This document shows positions 21,114-31,256 of a stretch of 64,000 nt of DNA, in pieces (positions within the stretch are counted from its first letter, which is position 1; each line of letters begins with the position of its first letter). The position numbers and the translations under genes are program-made. The notes under the pieces are model-generated. The model was not told the DNA's origin and ran no database searches. It was given only the letters and a program-made list of their open reading frames with translations. This stretch comes from Adiantum capillus-veneris (Eukaryota; Streptophyta; Polypodiopsida; Polypodiales; Pteridaceae). Location: the NCBI GenBank assembly GCA_014529385.2, contig CM043966.1, positions 96,796,087 through 96,860,086 of the forward strand, given 5' to 3'.

Positions 21114-22940
21114 TGTAATGGAATTTGCCTATTCAATTTGAGAGTAGCGGAATTTAATGAGAGTACTTTTTAGAAATGATTTTGTGAGCATAGCAGGTTG
21201 ACATAATTGAAGATAGCAACATAATCATAGCAATTAGTTAACTTGGCATAGACAATACTTTTGCAAGAGAGAGAATTTAGAGAACATGACAACAGTTGAG
21301 GACCGGATTTATGTGGAGCCGGTCCCCCCTCCAATAGGCATTTGTATTATGATTTTTCCCATAAAGAGAGACTTGTTACAATACATTCTTTGTGTTCCTT
21401 GTGACCTAGGTGAAGCAATGAAGATGGAAAGCTTCATGCATCACCATCATAGCATAACCTAAACTTGAAGAAAGCTTTAACTATACCAAGCCTCAGTCCC
21501 AAGACCTCAAACACCTTCGAAGGTGGAGAGAGCTAGCAGGGAATGAGGGTAGGGAAGAGGTAGAAGAAACATTTTATACGAGAAAGAGCTGGTTCCTCAC
21601 TTATCATAACTCTTGTGCTAGCATACATAATAGCATAGTAATGAAGAAGAAATAGATGGCAAGCTCAAGCATTGAAGCATGGCTCTTGGATGGATTTGCA
21701 CTCCATAGCCAAGAGTGTTGGTGTAGGCTCTCAACCTCTACTTGCTTGGAGAAAGAGAGGGAGCTCTTGCACTTTGCATAGTACACAATGAGAGTGTTTG
21801 TGAGTGTGTGTGGGTGAGTATACCCCCTAAGCACCCCCCTAGCTTGCTTGGGTCGACCCCCCCTTGTAGCTCATGCTTGAAGCTCATTGGACCCCTCCAG
21901 GCCTAGCCAATCACAAGCAGGAGCCATTACAAGCAACAGGGATAGCCTTGGGACAAGTGTCCCCCTTTCCCCTTTGAGAGAGAGGACTTGATAAATGCAA
22001 AATCAATTAATTAAATATCCTTTATTATCATTGGACCCCTTGGGTGGCCAACCAATAGGTTTCAGGCACACCATGAGGGCAACATGAGGAGGAACTTGAC
22101 AAGTGTCCTTGCTGCCTCTTCAAGTTGGGGCTTCCCTTGTGTGTGTGTGTGTGTGTGTGTTCTCTCTCATCTCCCCCCCCCCTTGTAGGCTCGCCCCCCT
22201 CCTTGTAGGGATCTTTTTGACTTTGGATGAGCAAGCCCCTTAGTCATCAAGCATGACTAAGCACTTGAAGTAGGGGGTGTTCCCACAAGCATCTCAGGCA
22301 AGCTTCTCAAGGCACCTCAAGCACCTTAATCATGCACCAAGTCAAGCACCTCAAGCATGGAGCCAGTCAAGCACCTCAAGCATCTTAATCAAGCACCTCA
22401 AGCATGACAAGCACCTCAAGCAGGACAAGCACCTCAAGCACGATAAGCACCTTGAGTTTGGGTCGGGTTCCCACCTCAAGCTCAGCCCTAGCTTACCTAA
22501 GGTCAAAGGAATTTTACACACATTATTGGAGGTCTTCAATGAAGCTAACCCTAAGATCTTATGCTCCATTGGTTAGCCTTGCTCTTGATAGACCATCTCC
22601 CATTTGGGCCCCTTTACTATTGGCCCCGTGTTGAGATAGATCTATAAGCACATATCTATATGTTAACACTTGTTCCCGTTTATTCTCCCACATTAAGTGA
22701 TCAATTTAATATGAGAAAATCATTTGGGTTGGTTAGATATTAGATTTTATGACATTACCTCTCTCGTGAAATCATAGTCGTCCTTGACTATGAGGTAGAA
22801 GAGATAAAGCCCCGTGTTGAGATAGATCTATAAGCACATATCTATATCTTAACACTTGTTCCCGTTTATTCTCCCACATTAAGTGATCAATTTAATATGA
22901 GAAAATCATTTGGGTTGGTTAGATATTAGATTTTATGACA
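21114..22940 (-). repeat. 3' LTR (left) of chromovirus
   Basis: On the plus strand it runs from TGTAATGG to TTATGACA, so on the element's own strand it starts TGTCATAA. It holds a GT microsatellite (about 22138-22160), a C run, an AAGCACCTCAAG-type minisatellite (about 22262-22455), and most of one copy of a 186-bp duplication at its end. Open frames rich in 'KHLKHDK' within it are products of the minisatellite, not genes. Confidence 0.95.
22262..22455. repeat. LTR minisatellite (AAGCACCTCAAG-like)
   Basis: About a dozen imperfect 10-15 base units built on AAGCACCTCAAGCA are present. The same array occurs in the other LTR at about 29642-29849, and it is missing from the related solo LTR at 5338-6929. 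Confidence 0.85.
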
Positions 22941-22996
22941 TTACCTCTCTCTTGAAATCATAGTCGTCCTTGACTATGAGGTAGAAGAGATAAAGC
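22624..22996. repeat. 186-bp tandem duplication across LTR boundary
   Basis: CCCCGTGTTGAGATAG occurs at 22624 and 22810. The second copy spans the LTR end (22940) and about 56 bases of internal DNA including the polypurine tract. The right LTR has the same first copy at 30016 and a second start at 30202, so the duplication was copied into both LTRs. Confidence 0.9.
22941..22960 (-). other. Polypurine tract of chromovirus
   Basis: The minus strand reads CAAGAGAGAGGTAA directly before the 3' LTR start TGTCATAAAA. It is the expected plus-strand primer position. Confidence 0.7.
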
Positions 22997-23300
22997 CTTA
23001 GTCATTAGTCAATCGTACTTAGCGGGTAGAGGATCCCTTTTTTACCCTACGACATCTTTCCAAGATGGATGACTAATCCATTTGGTGCTTGGGAGACATA
23101 GCTGCCGCAAGCATGTCTGCTCTTTAGTCCATTTCATTCTCCCAAAGTAGAGTGACAAATTCTACTTGGTGTTTGAGAGACGTCGTCATCACAAACATGA
23201 TTCTAAGCATGCATACTATTTAAATTTGTGCACAATTAAAAAGAGGACTAGTCTTATAAGACAAAAACATGAGTCATTTAAAAGAAATTTGTACATTTGC
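22997..23300 (-). other. Chromovirus 3' untranslated internal region
   Basis: About 300 bases lie between the end of the integrase-chromodomain frame and the polypurine tract, with no coding function visible. Two similar passages of the type 'GGTGCTTGGGAGACATAGC' and 'GGTGTTTGAGAGACGTCGTC' (near 23081 and 23180) hint at a small old duplication. Confidence 0.5.
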
Positions 23301-26117
23301 TTACTCTAAGGTAGCATTGTAAGCATTGACAAGGTTCATACTATCCTTAAGTTGTACTCCTTGCATCCATCTAGCATCTTCAAAAGGATAATTTTTGAAC
23401 TTAATAAGATACCGTCGGATTATCTTACCATGTCGTAGTACCTTGTCTTCATGCCGAAGGACAGCTTCGGGTTGTAGCACCTCTTCTTGGTCTTCAACTT
23501 CGGGAGAGTCTTCAATAATTGGTTCAGTTGGTGGCTCTCCTTTGTAGGGCTTAAGTAGGCTTACATGAAAGGCATTGTGTATAAGCCAATGGTTGGGCAA
23601 CTTGAGTTGATAAGCCGTCTCATTGATGGGCTTCAAGATTTGGAAAGGACCATAGTATCTTTTTGCTAGTTTAGCATAATACTTTTGATGGCCCGTAGGA
23701 TTTTTGCCCGTCGTTTGCCTTAATCGAGCCTTAGGAAACTTGAGTAAGACCCAATCATTTTCTTTGAACATTAAGGCTCTTCTGTGCTTATCAACAACAG
23801 CTTTTTGCCTTTGTTGAGATATGGCTATAGCCTCCCTAATCTTTTGAAAAGATTCTTGTAGGTCACGGCTATACTCATCGGCGGCGAAGATCTTCCCATG
23901 TACTTTGAGTAGCAAGAGACTTTTAGGTCTTCCCTTTATGATCTCGAAAGGTGCTTTCCCCGTAGAAGTATGGACAGTATTATTGTAGGCATACTCTACT
24001 AGAGGTAAATACTTTTCCCATTGTGAGCGTTGATCTACTTCGGTAACATAAGTCTTGAGTAGATCGAGTATCGTAAGATTGGCTATCTCACTTTGGCCAT
24101 CCGTTTGTGGGTGATAGGCCGAAGAGAAATTCAATCTTGTTCCTCGATTTTCAAAGAGACCTTTCCAAAAATTACTAGTCATTCTAGGATCTCTATCTGA
24201 CACGATGGATGTGGGTAATCCATGGTGCTTGAAAATTTGAGATATGAAGAGAGTTGCCATTTGATGTGCCTTAGTAGTCTTTTTGACAGGAATAAAATGT
24301 GCTTGCTTGCTAAACCTGTCGACTATTGTCCATATTCCTGTATTCCCATGGATAGACTTGGGTAATCCAAAGATGAAATCCATGGATATACTCTCCCATG
24401 GTGAATTTGGAATAGGCAATGGCTGGAGTAATCCAGGTTGCTTCCCTCTATCATACTTGGTCTTTTGGCATACTACACATTTTGAAACATACTCTTGTAT
24501 GTCCACTTTCATGGTAGGCCAATAGAAATACGTCTCTACTCCTCGGAGAGTAGGTTGAATACCTCTATGCCCTACATATGGAGGAGCATGGGATTCATAC
24601 ATAACCTTCTCACGAAGGGAATGGGTAACACATAGCCTATTGCCGTGGAGAAGATAACCATCCTGCAAGGTGAACGGTTCCTCTTTCTTCCCCAAAGCAA
24701 GGGCTGACATTATGTCTCTAAAGTCAGTGTCAGTAGTATACTCATCTATCATAGAGGATAGATCATTGTGAGTAGCTATAGACACCGCATTAACTTTTGG
24801 TCGTCGTGAAAGTGCATCGGCAACTTGATTGTGCTTACCAGCTATGTGAGCACTATGGAAATTAAATTGCGAAAGAAAATTTGCCCACCTCATTTGTTTG
24901 TCGGAAAGCTTGGTTTGCGTCATGATATACTTGAGACTTTGGTGGTCGGTTCGTAGGATAAATGGAGTCCCCAATAGGTAGTGCTTCCATGTGTCTAGGG
25001 CATGTAGAACAGCTAAAAGCTCTTTCTCATAAATGCCCAAGACTCGTTCATCACTATTGAGCCTTCGGCTCTCATATGCTATGGCATGCCCTTCTTGAAG
25101 GAAAACCGCTCCAAGGCAATCACCACAAGCATCACATTGGACCTCAAATGGCTTTGAGAGATCCAAAAGCACAAGGACTGGTTGGGAAGTAAGCTTCTCT
25201 TTGAGTTTTTCAAAAGCATTTTGCTCCTTAGCAGTCCATACAAACTTAACGTTCTTCTTTGTTAAGTCGTGTAGTGGTCCCGCTACTTGAGAGAATTTTG
25301 CTATGAAGCGTCTATAGTATGCACACATACCAATAAAGCTTCTTAGCTCATGTAGATTCCTTGGGTTAGGCCATGATTTTATTACCTCTAACTTTGATGG
25401 ATCCATACGAATACCATCGTGAGAGATAATATGACCTAGATATTGAATCTCTTGAAGGAAGAATTCACTTTTCTTTTGGTTGAGAAAAAGTTTGTTCTCC
25501 CTCAAGGCTTGAAAAATAACTTGGAGATGTTGCTTATGTTCCTCCAAAGACTTGGAGTAGATGATGATATCATCAAAGAACACTCCAGTGAATTTACGAT
25601 ATGGTCTAAAAATTTTCTCCATGAGACGATTGAAAGTAGCTGGTGCATTAGTCAAGCCAAAAGGCATGACTAGATATTCATAAAGACCAAATGTTGTGCG
25701 AAACGCGGTCTTTAGGATATCTTCATCCACTATCCTTATTTGATGATAGCCACTCTTAAGGTCAATCCTACTGAAGTAGGTAGAGCCTTGTAGCTTATCA
25801 AATAGATCTTCTACCCGAGGCACGGGAAATCTGTTTTTGATAGTGATATGGTTTAGTGCTCGATAGTCCACACACATACGGTATGTACCATCTTTCTTTT
25901 GCACTAAAAGGACTGGAGAACAAAAGGGAGAGGAACTAAGCCTCACCATCCCTTTGTCTACCAATTCCTGTACTTGCCTCATAATCTCCTCTTGTTGAGC
26001 TTGTGAGACTCGATAAGGAGGTTTGTTAGGCGGTGAGCTTCTTGGAAGGAGCTCAATACGATGGTCATCATCCCCTCCTTTTGGAGGTAGGTCCATATGG
26101 ATATCTTCGATGAACAC
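23301..26117 (-). CDS. pol: Chromovirus pol: RT, RNase H, integrase, chromodomain
   Basis: The 938-residue frame holds reverse transcriptase (KKDGTYRMCVDYRALN, then YFSRIDLKSGYHQIRI; catalytic FFDDIII near residue 182) and RNase H (QCDACGDCLGAVFL near 330; RTDHQSLKYI). It continues with the integrase HHCC finger (about 512-549, ending CVVCQKTK), the D-D-E core (MDFIFGLP near 578, SDRDPR near 640, QTDGQSEIANL near 677) and a GPF-type module (YGPFQILKPI). A C-terminal chromodomain (about 883-938, RRYLIKFKNYPFEDARW) follows. No internal stop or frameshift is seen. It is in the same frame as gag-protease and separated from it by one TAA (26121-26123). The listed start is only the first GTG after that stop, so separate initiation is doubtful. 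Confidence 0.95.
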   Translation of the reverse strand: MFIEDIHMDLPPKGGDDDHRIELLPRSSPPNKPPYRVSQAQQEEIMRQVQELVDKGMVRLSSSPFCSPVLLVQKKDGTYRMCVDYRALNHITIKNRFPVPRVEDLFDKLQGSTYFSRIDLKSGYHQIRIVDEDILKTAFRTTFGLYEYLVMPFGLTNAPATFNRLMEKIFRPYRKFTGVFFDDIIIYSKSLEEHKQHLQVIFQALRENKLFLNQKKSEFFLQEIQYLGHIISHDGIRMDPSKLEVIKSWPNPRNLHELRSFIGMCAYYRRFIAKFSQVAGPLHDLTKKNVKFVWTAKEQNAFEKLKEKLTSQPVLVLLDLSKPFEVQCDACGDCLGAVFLQEGHAIAYESRRLNSDERVLGIYEKELLAVLHALDTWKHYLLGTPFILRTDHQSLKYIMTQTKLSDKQMRWANFLSQFNFHSAHIAGKHNQVADALSRRPKVNAVSIATHNDLSSMIDEYTTDTDFRDIMSALALGKKEEPFTLQDGYLLHGNRLCVTHSLREKVMYESHAPPYVGHRGIQPTLRGVETYFYWPTMKVDIQEYVSKCVVCQKTKYDRGKQPGLLQPLPIPNSPWESISMDFIFGLPKSIHGNTGIWTIVDRFSKQAHFIPVKKTTKAHQMATLFISQIFKHHGLPTSIVSDRDPRMTSNFWKGLFENRGTRLNFSSAYHPQTDGQSEIANLTILDLLKTYVTEVDQRSQWEKYLPLVEYAYNNTVHTSTGKAPFEIIKGRPKSLLLLKVHGKIFAADEYSRDLQESFQKIREAIAISQQRQKAVVDKHRRALMFKENDWVLLKFPKARLRQTTGKNPTGHQKYYAKLAKRYYGPFQILKPINETAYQLKLPNHWLIHNAFHVSLLKPYKGEPPTEPIIEDSPEVEDQEEVLQPEAVLRHEDKVLRHGKIIRRYLIKFKNYPFEDARWMQGVQLKDSMNLVNAYNATLE

Positions 26118-26120
26118 ATC

Positions 26121-28133
26121 TTAGAATCCTTTTAGAAAAGTAGACAAGTCTAACTCTTCTTGATTCCTATCATTTTCATTTGATGAAACATTATTAGCTT
26201 TTAGAGACTCTTTGACATAAATCATGTACGCAGAAACTGAGCTCTTCATTGATTTATCAAAAGAAAGAGGATTTACAAGTGGAATAGTGCGACCACGCTC
26301 ACTAGCATCTATATACATGTTCTTTCCCCTGTAGGTGAAGTAAATTCTCCTTTCAGGGAACTTCATGTTGGCAGCCATGCGATCAAACCATGGTGCCCCT
26401 AGGATAACATCCTGATGTTGGAGAGGAGAGATGAAGAAGTCTTCTTTGTCGACATAGCTTAGGACATGAAGCCTCAACTTCCCAATCAAGGGAGTAACGG
26501 AGGCTTGTTGTCCCTTGAAAGCTCCATCAGCTGTTACTATATCTCCCATCTCAAAATCTTGAATGCCCAACTTGGTGGCCAACTCTATTGATATGAAGTT
26601 GAGAGTAGAGCCTGGGTCAAACAAGATGAAGGCATCATGCTCTCTTACCTTTCCCCACGCATAGGAAAGTGATGATCCTTTGCAATGAGCATCCTCTTTT
26701 GGAGCTTCGATGGTGGAAGCCCTAGGAGTCTCATTGCGAGTATTCTTCTTGGGGCAAGAACGATAGCCATGTCCTTGCTCCCCACACTTGAAACACTTAT
26801 GGTCCTTGCGAAAAGCTTCAAGCTCTTCAGGAGAGAGTTTGTTTTTACCTTTGTAAACTCCCTTCTCCTTGGACTGATTGTTGTTGTTGTTATTGTTGTT
26901 GTTGGAAGTGCCTTGGGAATTATTTTGAGCATTGGATTTCCCCTTTGCATCATTTTTAGCTTTGTTTTCCATGGGCTTGACATTAGGTCTAGCCCCTTGA
27001 TGGAAATTGATGCGTGAAGCAACCATGGTGTGGTGGATTACTTCGGTAATAGTACCGGGCCGTTGAGAGTTGATGTATTCGGCCATCTCTTCAGGTAATC
27101 CCACACAGAATTGCTGGCTTTGCTCGGAAAAGTCTATCTTTTGAAAGACAGTAGCTTTGAGATGTAAATCCCAAAACTTGTCTACATACTTGTTGATAGA
27201 CTCATGAGAGAGAAGCTTCAAGCCGCGCCATTCGGTAAGAACTTTATCTTTAGTATCACTTAGAAGAAATTGCTTCATGATGGAAACTCGTAGAGTTTTC
27301 CATGTCTTTGGGGCTTCTCCATTGCCACGAAGGCTAGCCCACCATTGACGAGCTGATTTTTGGAAGTGCATAGCTACATGGCGTAGCTTGGAGGACTCTG
27401 TGAAGCCCTCGTCCCCAAAGGCCGCATCAAATTGCTGGATGAAGGCCAACACTTTGTCGGTAGCACCAAAGGTGCCATCATAGGTGAGAAAAGAGATACT
27501 CTTTCCTCCCTCCTTGAACTTCTTTAGCTTTTGTGACCTTCGCCATGCAGGAAATGATTTGCGATGTCCTCCCCTCTTGTATTCTCTAGGAGAATAGCCA
27601 TAACTTTCATCGGAAGAGGAGGAAGGTGAAGAAGAAGGACAAGAGGGTGACCTCTTCCTAGCCCTTTTCTTCCTTTGTTTCCTCCCTTGCCTTTCAGAGT
27701 GATGAGGAGAAGGACTATGGGTTGCTCTTTTCCTCTTGGGAGGAGTAGGCGATCGTCTAGACCGCCGTCTTCGTGGAGCCACATCTTCAGAAGAACTTAG
27801 ACTGTCATTGCTTTCTTTCTCTTTGGATTCCTCCTCTCGAATGGGAGAGAGTCTTCTTTTGGGGGTCTCTTCAAGAGGCCTCCTAAGCTCTCTCTCCTCT
27901 GGGAGAGGAAGGGAAATTCCATAAGCACGAAGTTGTTGAGTAACTTCGGCTTGCAAAGCAGGGTTGCCCATAGCTTGTTGCAACCTAGTGACGAGATAAT
28001 TCAGAAACATGGGAGCATCATCATTAGCACCTTCATGTGCAAAATCAAAGATATCAATGTTCATTCTACTCTCTTGATTATTGTCAGCCATGTTAACAAA
28101 ATTTATGTTTATACTTAGTGTATGCTTTGGCAA
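26121..28133 (-). CDS. gag: Chromovirus gag-protease
   Basis: The 670-residue frame has an Arg/Ser/Lys-rich N-terminal third and a retrotransposon gag domain around residues 215-300 (RHVAMHFQKSARQWWASL). An Asn run encoded by a GTT repeat precedes a CCHC zinc knuckle near residues 445-462 (CFKCGEQGHGYRSC). An aspartic protease region near residue 505 (ILFDPGSTLNFIS) has Pro where the usual D-S/T-G has Ser or Thr. The true start may be the later Met in MADNNQES. It ends in TAA, after which the pol frame continues in phase. The product would be structural proteins and the processing protease of retrotransposon particles. Confidence 0.93.
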   Translation of the reverse strand: MPKHTLSININFVNMADNNQESRMNIDIFDFAHEGANDDAPMFLNYLVTRLQQAMGNPALQAEVTQQLRAYGISLPLPEERELRRPLEETPKRRLSPIREEESKEKESNDSLSSSEDVAPRRRRSRRSPTPPKRKRATHSPSPHHSERQGRKQRKKRARKRSPSCPSSSPSSSSDESYGYSPREYKRGGHRKSFPAWRRSQKLKKFKEGGKSISFLTYDGTFGATDKVLAFIQQFDAAFGDEGFTESSKLRHVAMHFQKSARQWWASLRGNGEAPKTWKTLRVSIMKQFLLSDTKDKVLTEWRGLKLLSHESINKYVDKFWDLHLKATVFQKIDFSEQSQQFCVGLPEEMAEYINSQRPGTITEVIHHTMVASRINFHQGARPNVKPMENKAKNDAKGKSNAQNNSQGTSNNNNNNNNNQSKEKGVYKGKNKLSPEELEAFRKDHKCFKCGEQGHGYRSCPKKNTRNETPRASTIEAPKEDAHCKGSSLSYAWGKVREHDAFILFDPGSTLNFISIELATKLGIQDFEMGDIVTADGAFKGQQASVTPLIGKLRLHVLSYVDKEDFFISPLQHQDVILGAPWFDRMAANMKFPERRIYFTYRGKNMYIDASERGRTIPLVNPLSFDKSMKSSVSAYMIYVKESLKANNVSSNENDRNQEELDLSTFLKGF

Positions 28134-28492
28134 TACAAAACCTTAGTTGCCACTCCTCTTAGCCTTTGAAAATCGGCTCTTAAGTATCTATACCCACGGC
28201 TCAAAGTGGTTAATTATAGAGAGTAGAGGAGTAGGTCTAACATAGCAGAGTTGCCAAGGGCTAGCTCCTTTCGGACTTCTTATGGCTCAATAATGGTAAA
28301 GCCGTAGGCAAGTCTAAAAAGACTCCATTATTAAGTCCAAAGCTCCCGAGGTGTGCACCATCCCCCACATAGTGGGCTTAACAAAACCGATATTAGATCC
28401 CAGTTCCACTTACTCTATTATAATTAACAACATCAACCATTTATAGGCTACTTAAGGACCTCTCTTCTTAAGCAAGAAAAGAGAAACCAAAT
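28134..28492 (-). other. Chromovirus 5' untranslated leader
   Basis: About 360 bases lie between the primer-binding site and gag, with no coding function. This is a normal leader length for plant gypsy elements and may contain packaging signals. Confidence 0.6.
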
Positions 28493-28504
28493 GCTCTAAT
28501 ACCA
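28493..28504 (-). other. Primer-binding site of chromovirus
   Basis: The minus strand reads TGGTATTAGAGC one base after the 5' LTR. It has one mismatch to the initiator tRNA-Met complement TGGTATCAGAGC. Confidence 0.9.
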
Positions 28505-28505
28505 A

Positions 28506-30332
28506 TGTAATGGAATTTGCCTATTCAATTTGAGAGTAGCGGAATTTAATGAGAGTACTTTATAGAAATGATTTTGTGAGCATAGCGGGTTGACATAATT
28601 GAAGATAGCAACATAATCATAGCAATTAGTTAACTTGGCATAGACAATACTTTTGCAAGAGAGAGAATTTAGAGAACATGACGACAGTTGAGGACCGGAT
28701 TTATGTGGAGCCGGTCCCCCCTCCAATAGGCATTTGTATTATGATTTCTCCCATAAAGAGAGACTTGTTACAATACATTCTTTGTGTTCCTTGTGACCTA
28801 GGTGAAGCAATGAAGATGGAAAGCTTCATGCATCACCATCATAGCATAACCTAAACTTGAAGAAAGCTTTAACTATACCAAGCCTCAGTCCCAAGACCTC
28901 AAACACCTTCGAAGGTGGAGAGAGCTAGCAGGGAATGAGGGTAGGGAAGAGGAAGAAGAAACATTTTATACGAGAAAGAGCTGGTTCCTCACTTATCATA
29001 ACTCTTGTGCTAGCATACATAATAGCATAGTAATGAAGAAGAAATAGATGGCAAGCTCAAGCATTGAAGCATGGCTCTTGGATGGATTTGCACTCCATAG
29101 CCAAGAGTGTTGGTGTAGGCTCTCAACCTCTACTTGCTTGGAGAAAGAGAGGGAGCTCTTGCACTTTGCATAGTACACAATGAGAGTTTTTGTGAGTGTG
29201 TGTGGGTGAGTATACCCCCTAAGCACCCCCCTAGCTTGCTTGGGTCGACCCCCCCTTGTAGCTCATGCTTGAAGCTCATTGGACCCCTCCAGGCCTAGCC
29301 AATCACAAGCAGGAGCCATTACAAGCAACAGGGATAGCCTTGGGACAAGTGTCCCCCTTTCCCCTTTGAGAGAGAGGACTTGATAAATGCAAAATCAATT
29401 AATTAAATATCCTTTATTATCATTGGACCCCTTGGGTGGCCAACCAATAGGTTTCAGGCACACCATGAGGGCAACATGAGGAGGAACTTGACAAGTGTCC
29501 TTGCTGCCTCTTCAAGTTGGGGCTTCCCTTGTGTGTGTGTGTGTGTGTGTGTTCTCTCTCATCTCCCCCCCCCTTGTAGGCTCGCCCCCCTCCTTGTAGG
29601 GATCTTTTTGACTTTGGATGAGCAAGCCCCTTAGTCATCAAGCATGACTAAGCACTTGAAGTAGGGGGTGTTCCCACAAGCATCTCAGGCAAGCTTCTCA
29701 AGGCACCTCAAGCACCTTAATCATGCACCAAGTCAAGCACCTCAAGCATGGAGCCAGTCAAGCACCTCAAGCATCTTAATCAAGCACCTCAAGCATGACA
29801 AGCACCTCAAGCAGGACAAGCACCTCAAGCACGATAAGCACCTTGAGTTTGGGGTCGGGTTCCCACCTCAAGCTCAGCCCTAGCTTACCTAAGGTCAAAG
29901 GAATTTTACACACATTATTGGAGGTCTTCAATGAAGCTAACCCTAAGATCTTATGCTCCATTGGTTAGCCTTGCTCTTGATAGACCATCTCCCATTTGGG
30001 CCCCTTTACTATTGGCCCCGTGTTGAGATAGATCTATAAGCACATATCTATATGTTAACACTTGTTCCCGTTTATTCTCCCACATTAAGTGATCAATTTA
30101 ATATGAGAAAATCATTTGGGTTGGTTAGATATTAGATTTTATGACATTACCTCTCTCGTGAAATCATAGTCGTCCTTGACTATGAGGTAGAAGAGATAAA
30201 GCCCCGTGTTGAGATAGATCTATAAGCACATATCTATATCTTAACACTTGTTCCCGTTTATTCTCCCACATTAAGTGATCAATTTAATATGAGAAAATCA
30301 TTTGGGTTGGTTAGATATTAGATTTTATGACA
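28506..30332 (-). repeat. 5' LTR (right) of chromovirus
   Basis: It has the same 1827-bp length as the left copy. It ends in the plus direction at TTATGACA and is followed by the TSD TTGGG. It carries the promoter for the element on the minus strand, although no TATA box was placed with confidence. It holds the same minisatellite, GT tract and 186-bp duplication. Confidence 0.95.
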
Positions 30333-30337
30333 TTGGG
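30333..30337. repeat. Target-site duplication, right (TTGGG)
   Basis: Partner of 21109-21113. Confidence 0.9.
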
Positions 30338-31032
30338 CTTGGCATTGTCTTGGTCAATATGTATGCCAAGTGCGGTGCGCTTGAGAAAGCATGGCAAGGA
30401 ATGCCATCTGTTTTCAGCAGATGCAAAGCAAGGGCCTCTCTCTAGATGCAATCAACTATGCATGCATCTTGAAGGCATGTGGCTCTAGGCAGGATGATGA
30501 TATGGGCACAAAAATTCACAATTATATTGTTAGTCAGAGGCTCTTGGAAAAAGATGTCGTGCCTAGAACTTTCTTGGTCGATATGTATGCCAAATGTGGT
30601 GCACTTCAGAAAGCACAAAAAGTGGTTGAGGAGCTTCCTATCTGGAATGTCGCCTCTTGGAATGCACTAATTGCAGTATGTGCGCAAACGAGAGCAGGCC
30701 AGAAAGCTCTAGGCTGTTTTCAGCTGATGCGACGCGAGGGCCTCTTTCCAGTTGCAATCACCTATGTATGCATTTTGAAGGCATGTGGCTCTACGCAAGG
30801 TGCCAGCATATGGGCACAAAACTTCACAATTAGTCAGAGGCTATTGAAAAAAGATGGCATGCTTGGGATTGTGTTGGTCAATATGTATGCCAAATGTGGT
30901 GCGCTTGAGAAAGCACAAAAAGTGCTTGAGGAGCTTCCTGTCGGAATGTCGCCTCTTGGAATGCACTGGTTGCAGGATTATATTGTTAGTCCGAGTATGT
31001 TGAAAAAGATGTCGTGCTTGGCACTACCTTAG
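30338..31032 (+). pseudogene. PPR fragment, right part, longest open piece
   Basis: This is the continuation of the interrupted PPR fragment. A 213-codon open piece (from 30391) carries five to six consecutive motifs: ITYACILKACGS-like, [68 protein letters not shown] frameshift then occurs after LEELPV. PPR arrays of this type recognise organellar RNA, but this piece lacks a start with a targeting sequence and a C-terminal E or DYW domain. Its 3' half is duplicated at 31600-31930. It is probably not functional. Confidence 0.85.
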
Positions 31033-31039
31033 TCAATAT

Positions 31040-31256
31040 GTATACAAATTATGGTAGGCAGAGCAGCGTACCTGAAAGCGTGGCAACCACTTGCCATGTG
31101 AATCCATCTCAACCTTCGACAACTCGGTAGTGTGCTTCAATGAAGCCCAGTTTTCCAAAAATCTCACATTCTTAAAGCGCTTCGGCTGTGCCTCCTCTGC
31201 ATGGTCCTCCTTCAGTTTGATTGCCACTTCCGAACTATTCCCGTTGACATGCAGGT
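31040..31256 (-). pseudogene. Non-PPR exon-like fragment on opposite strand
   Basis: On the minus strand an open frame of about 70 residues, hydrophilic and lysine/glutamate-rich (IKLKEDHAEEAQPKRFKNVR ... KWLPRFQ), ends exactly at a CAG/GTACGC splice-donor-like site near 31071. It interrupts plus-strand PPR sequence, which resumes with CAAGATGCCGATACGGGCAC at 31257. It looks like an exon from an unrelated gene captured into the PPR field. No family is recognised. Confidence 0.4.

Larger units (their letters stand above)
21114..30332 (-). mobile_element. Full-length Ty3/gypsy chromovirus, 9219 bp
   Basis: The element has two 1827-bp LTRs, a primer-binding site for initiator tRNA-Met next to the right LTR, gag-protease and RT-RNase H-integrase-chromodomain frames on the minus strand, a polypurine tract next to the left LTR, and a 5-bp TSD (TTGGG). 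By eye the LTRs differ at only about six substitutions and two one-base indels, so the insertion is young. It split a PPR pseudogene. One TAA interrupts the otherwise continuous polyprotein frame. The chromodomain places it in the chromoviruses, which tend to insert in heterochromatin. Confidence 0.95.

Noticed and set aside
22262-22455. Array of short repeats that might be mistaken for a CRISPR array
   Set aside because: Units are 10-15 bases, contiguous and imperfect, without unique spacers, in a eukaryotic LTR.
22277-22634. Open frames with KHLKHDK repeats on both strands
   Set aside because: They arise from the LTR minisatellite and repeat in the other LTR; they are not genes.
23301-26117. 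Plus-strand frames inside the chromovirus pol gene
   Set aside because: They are antisense shadows of the reverse transcriptase and integrase coding sequence.
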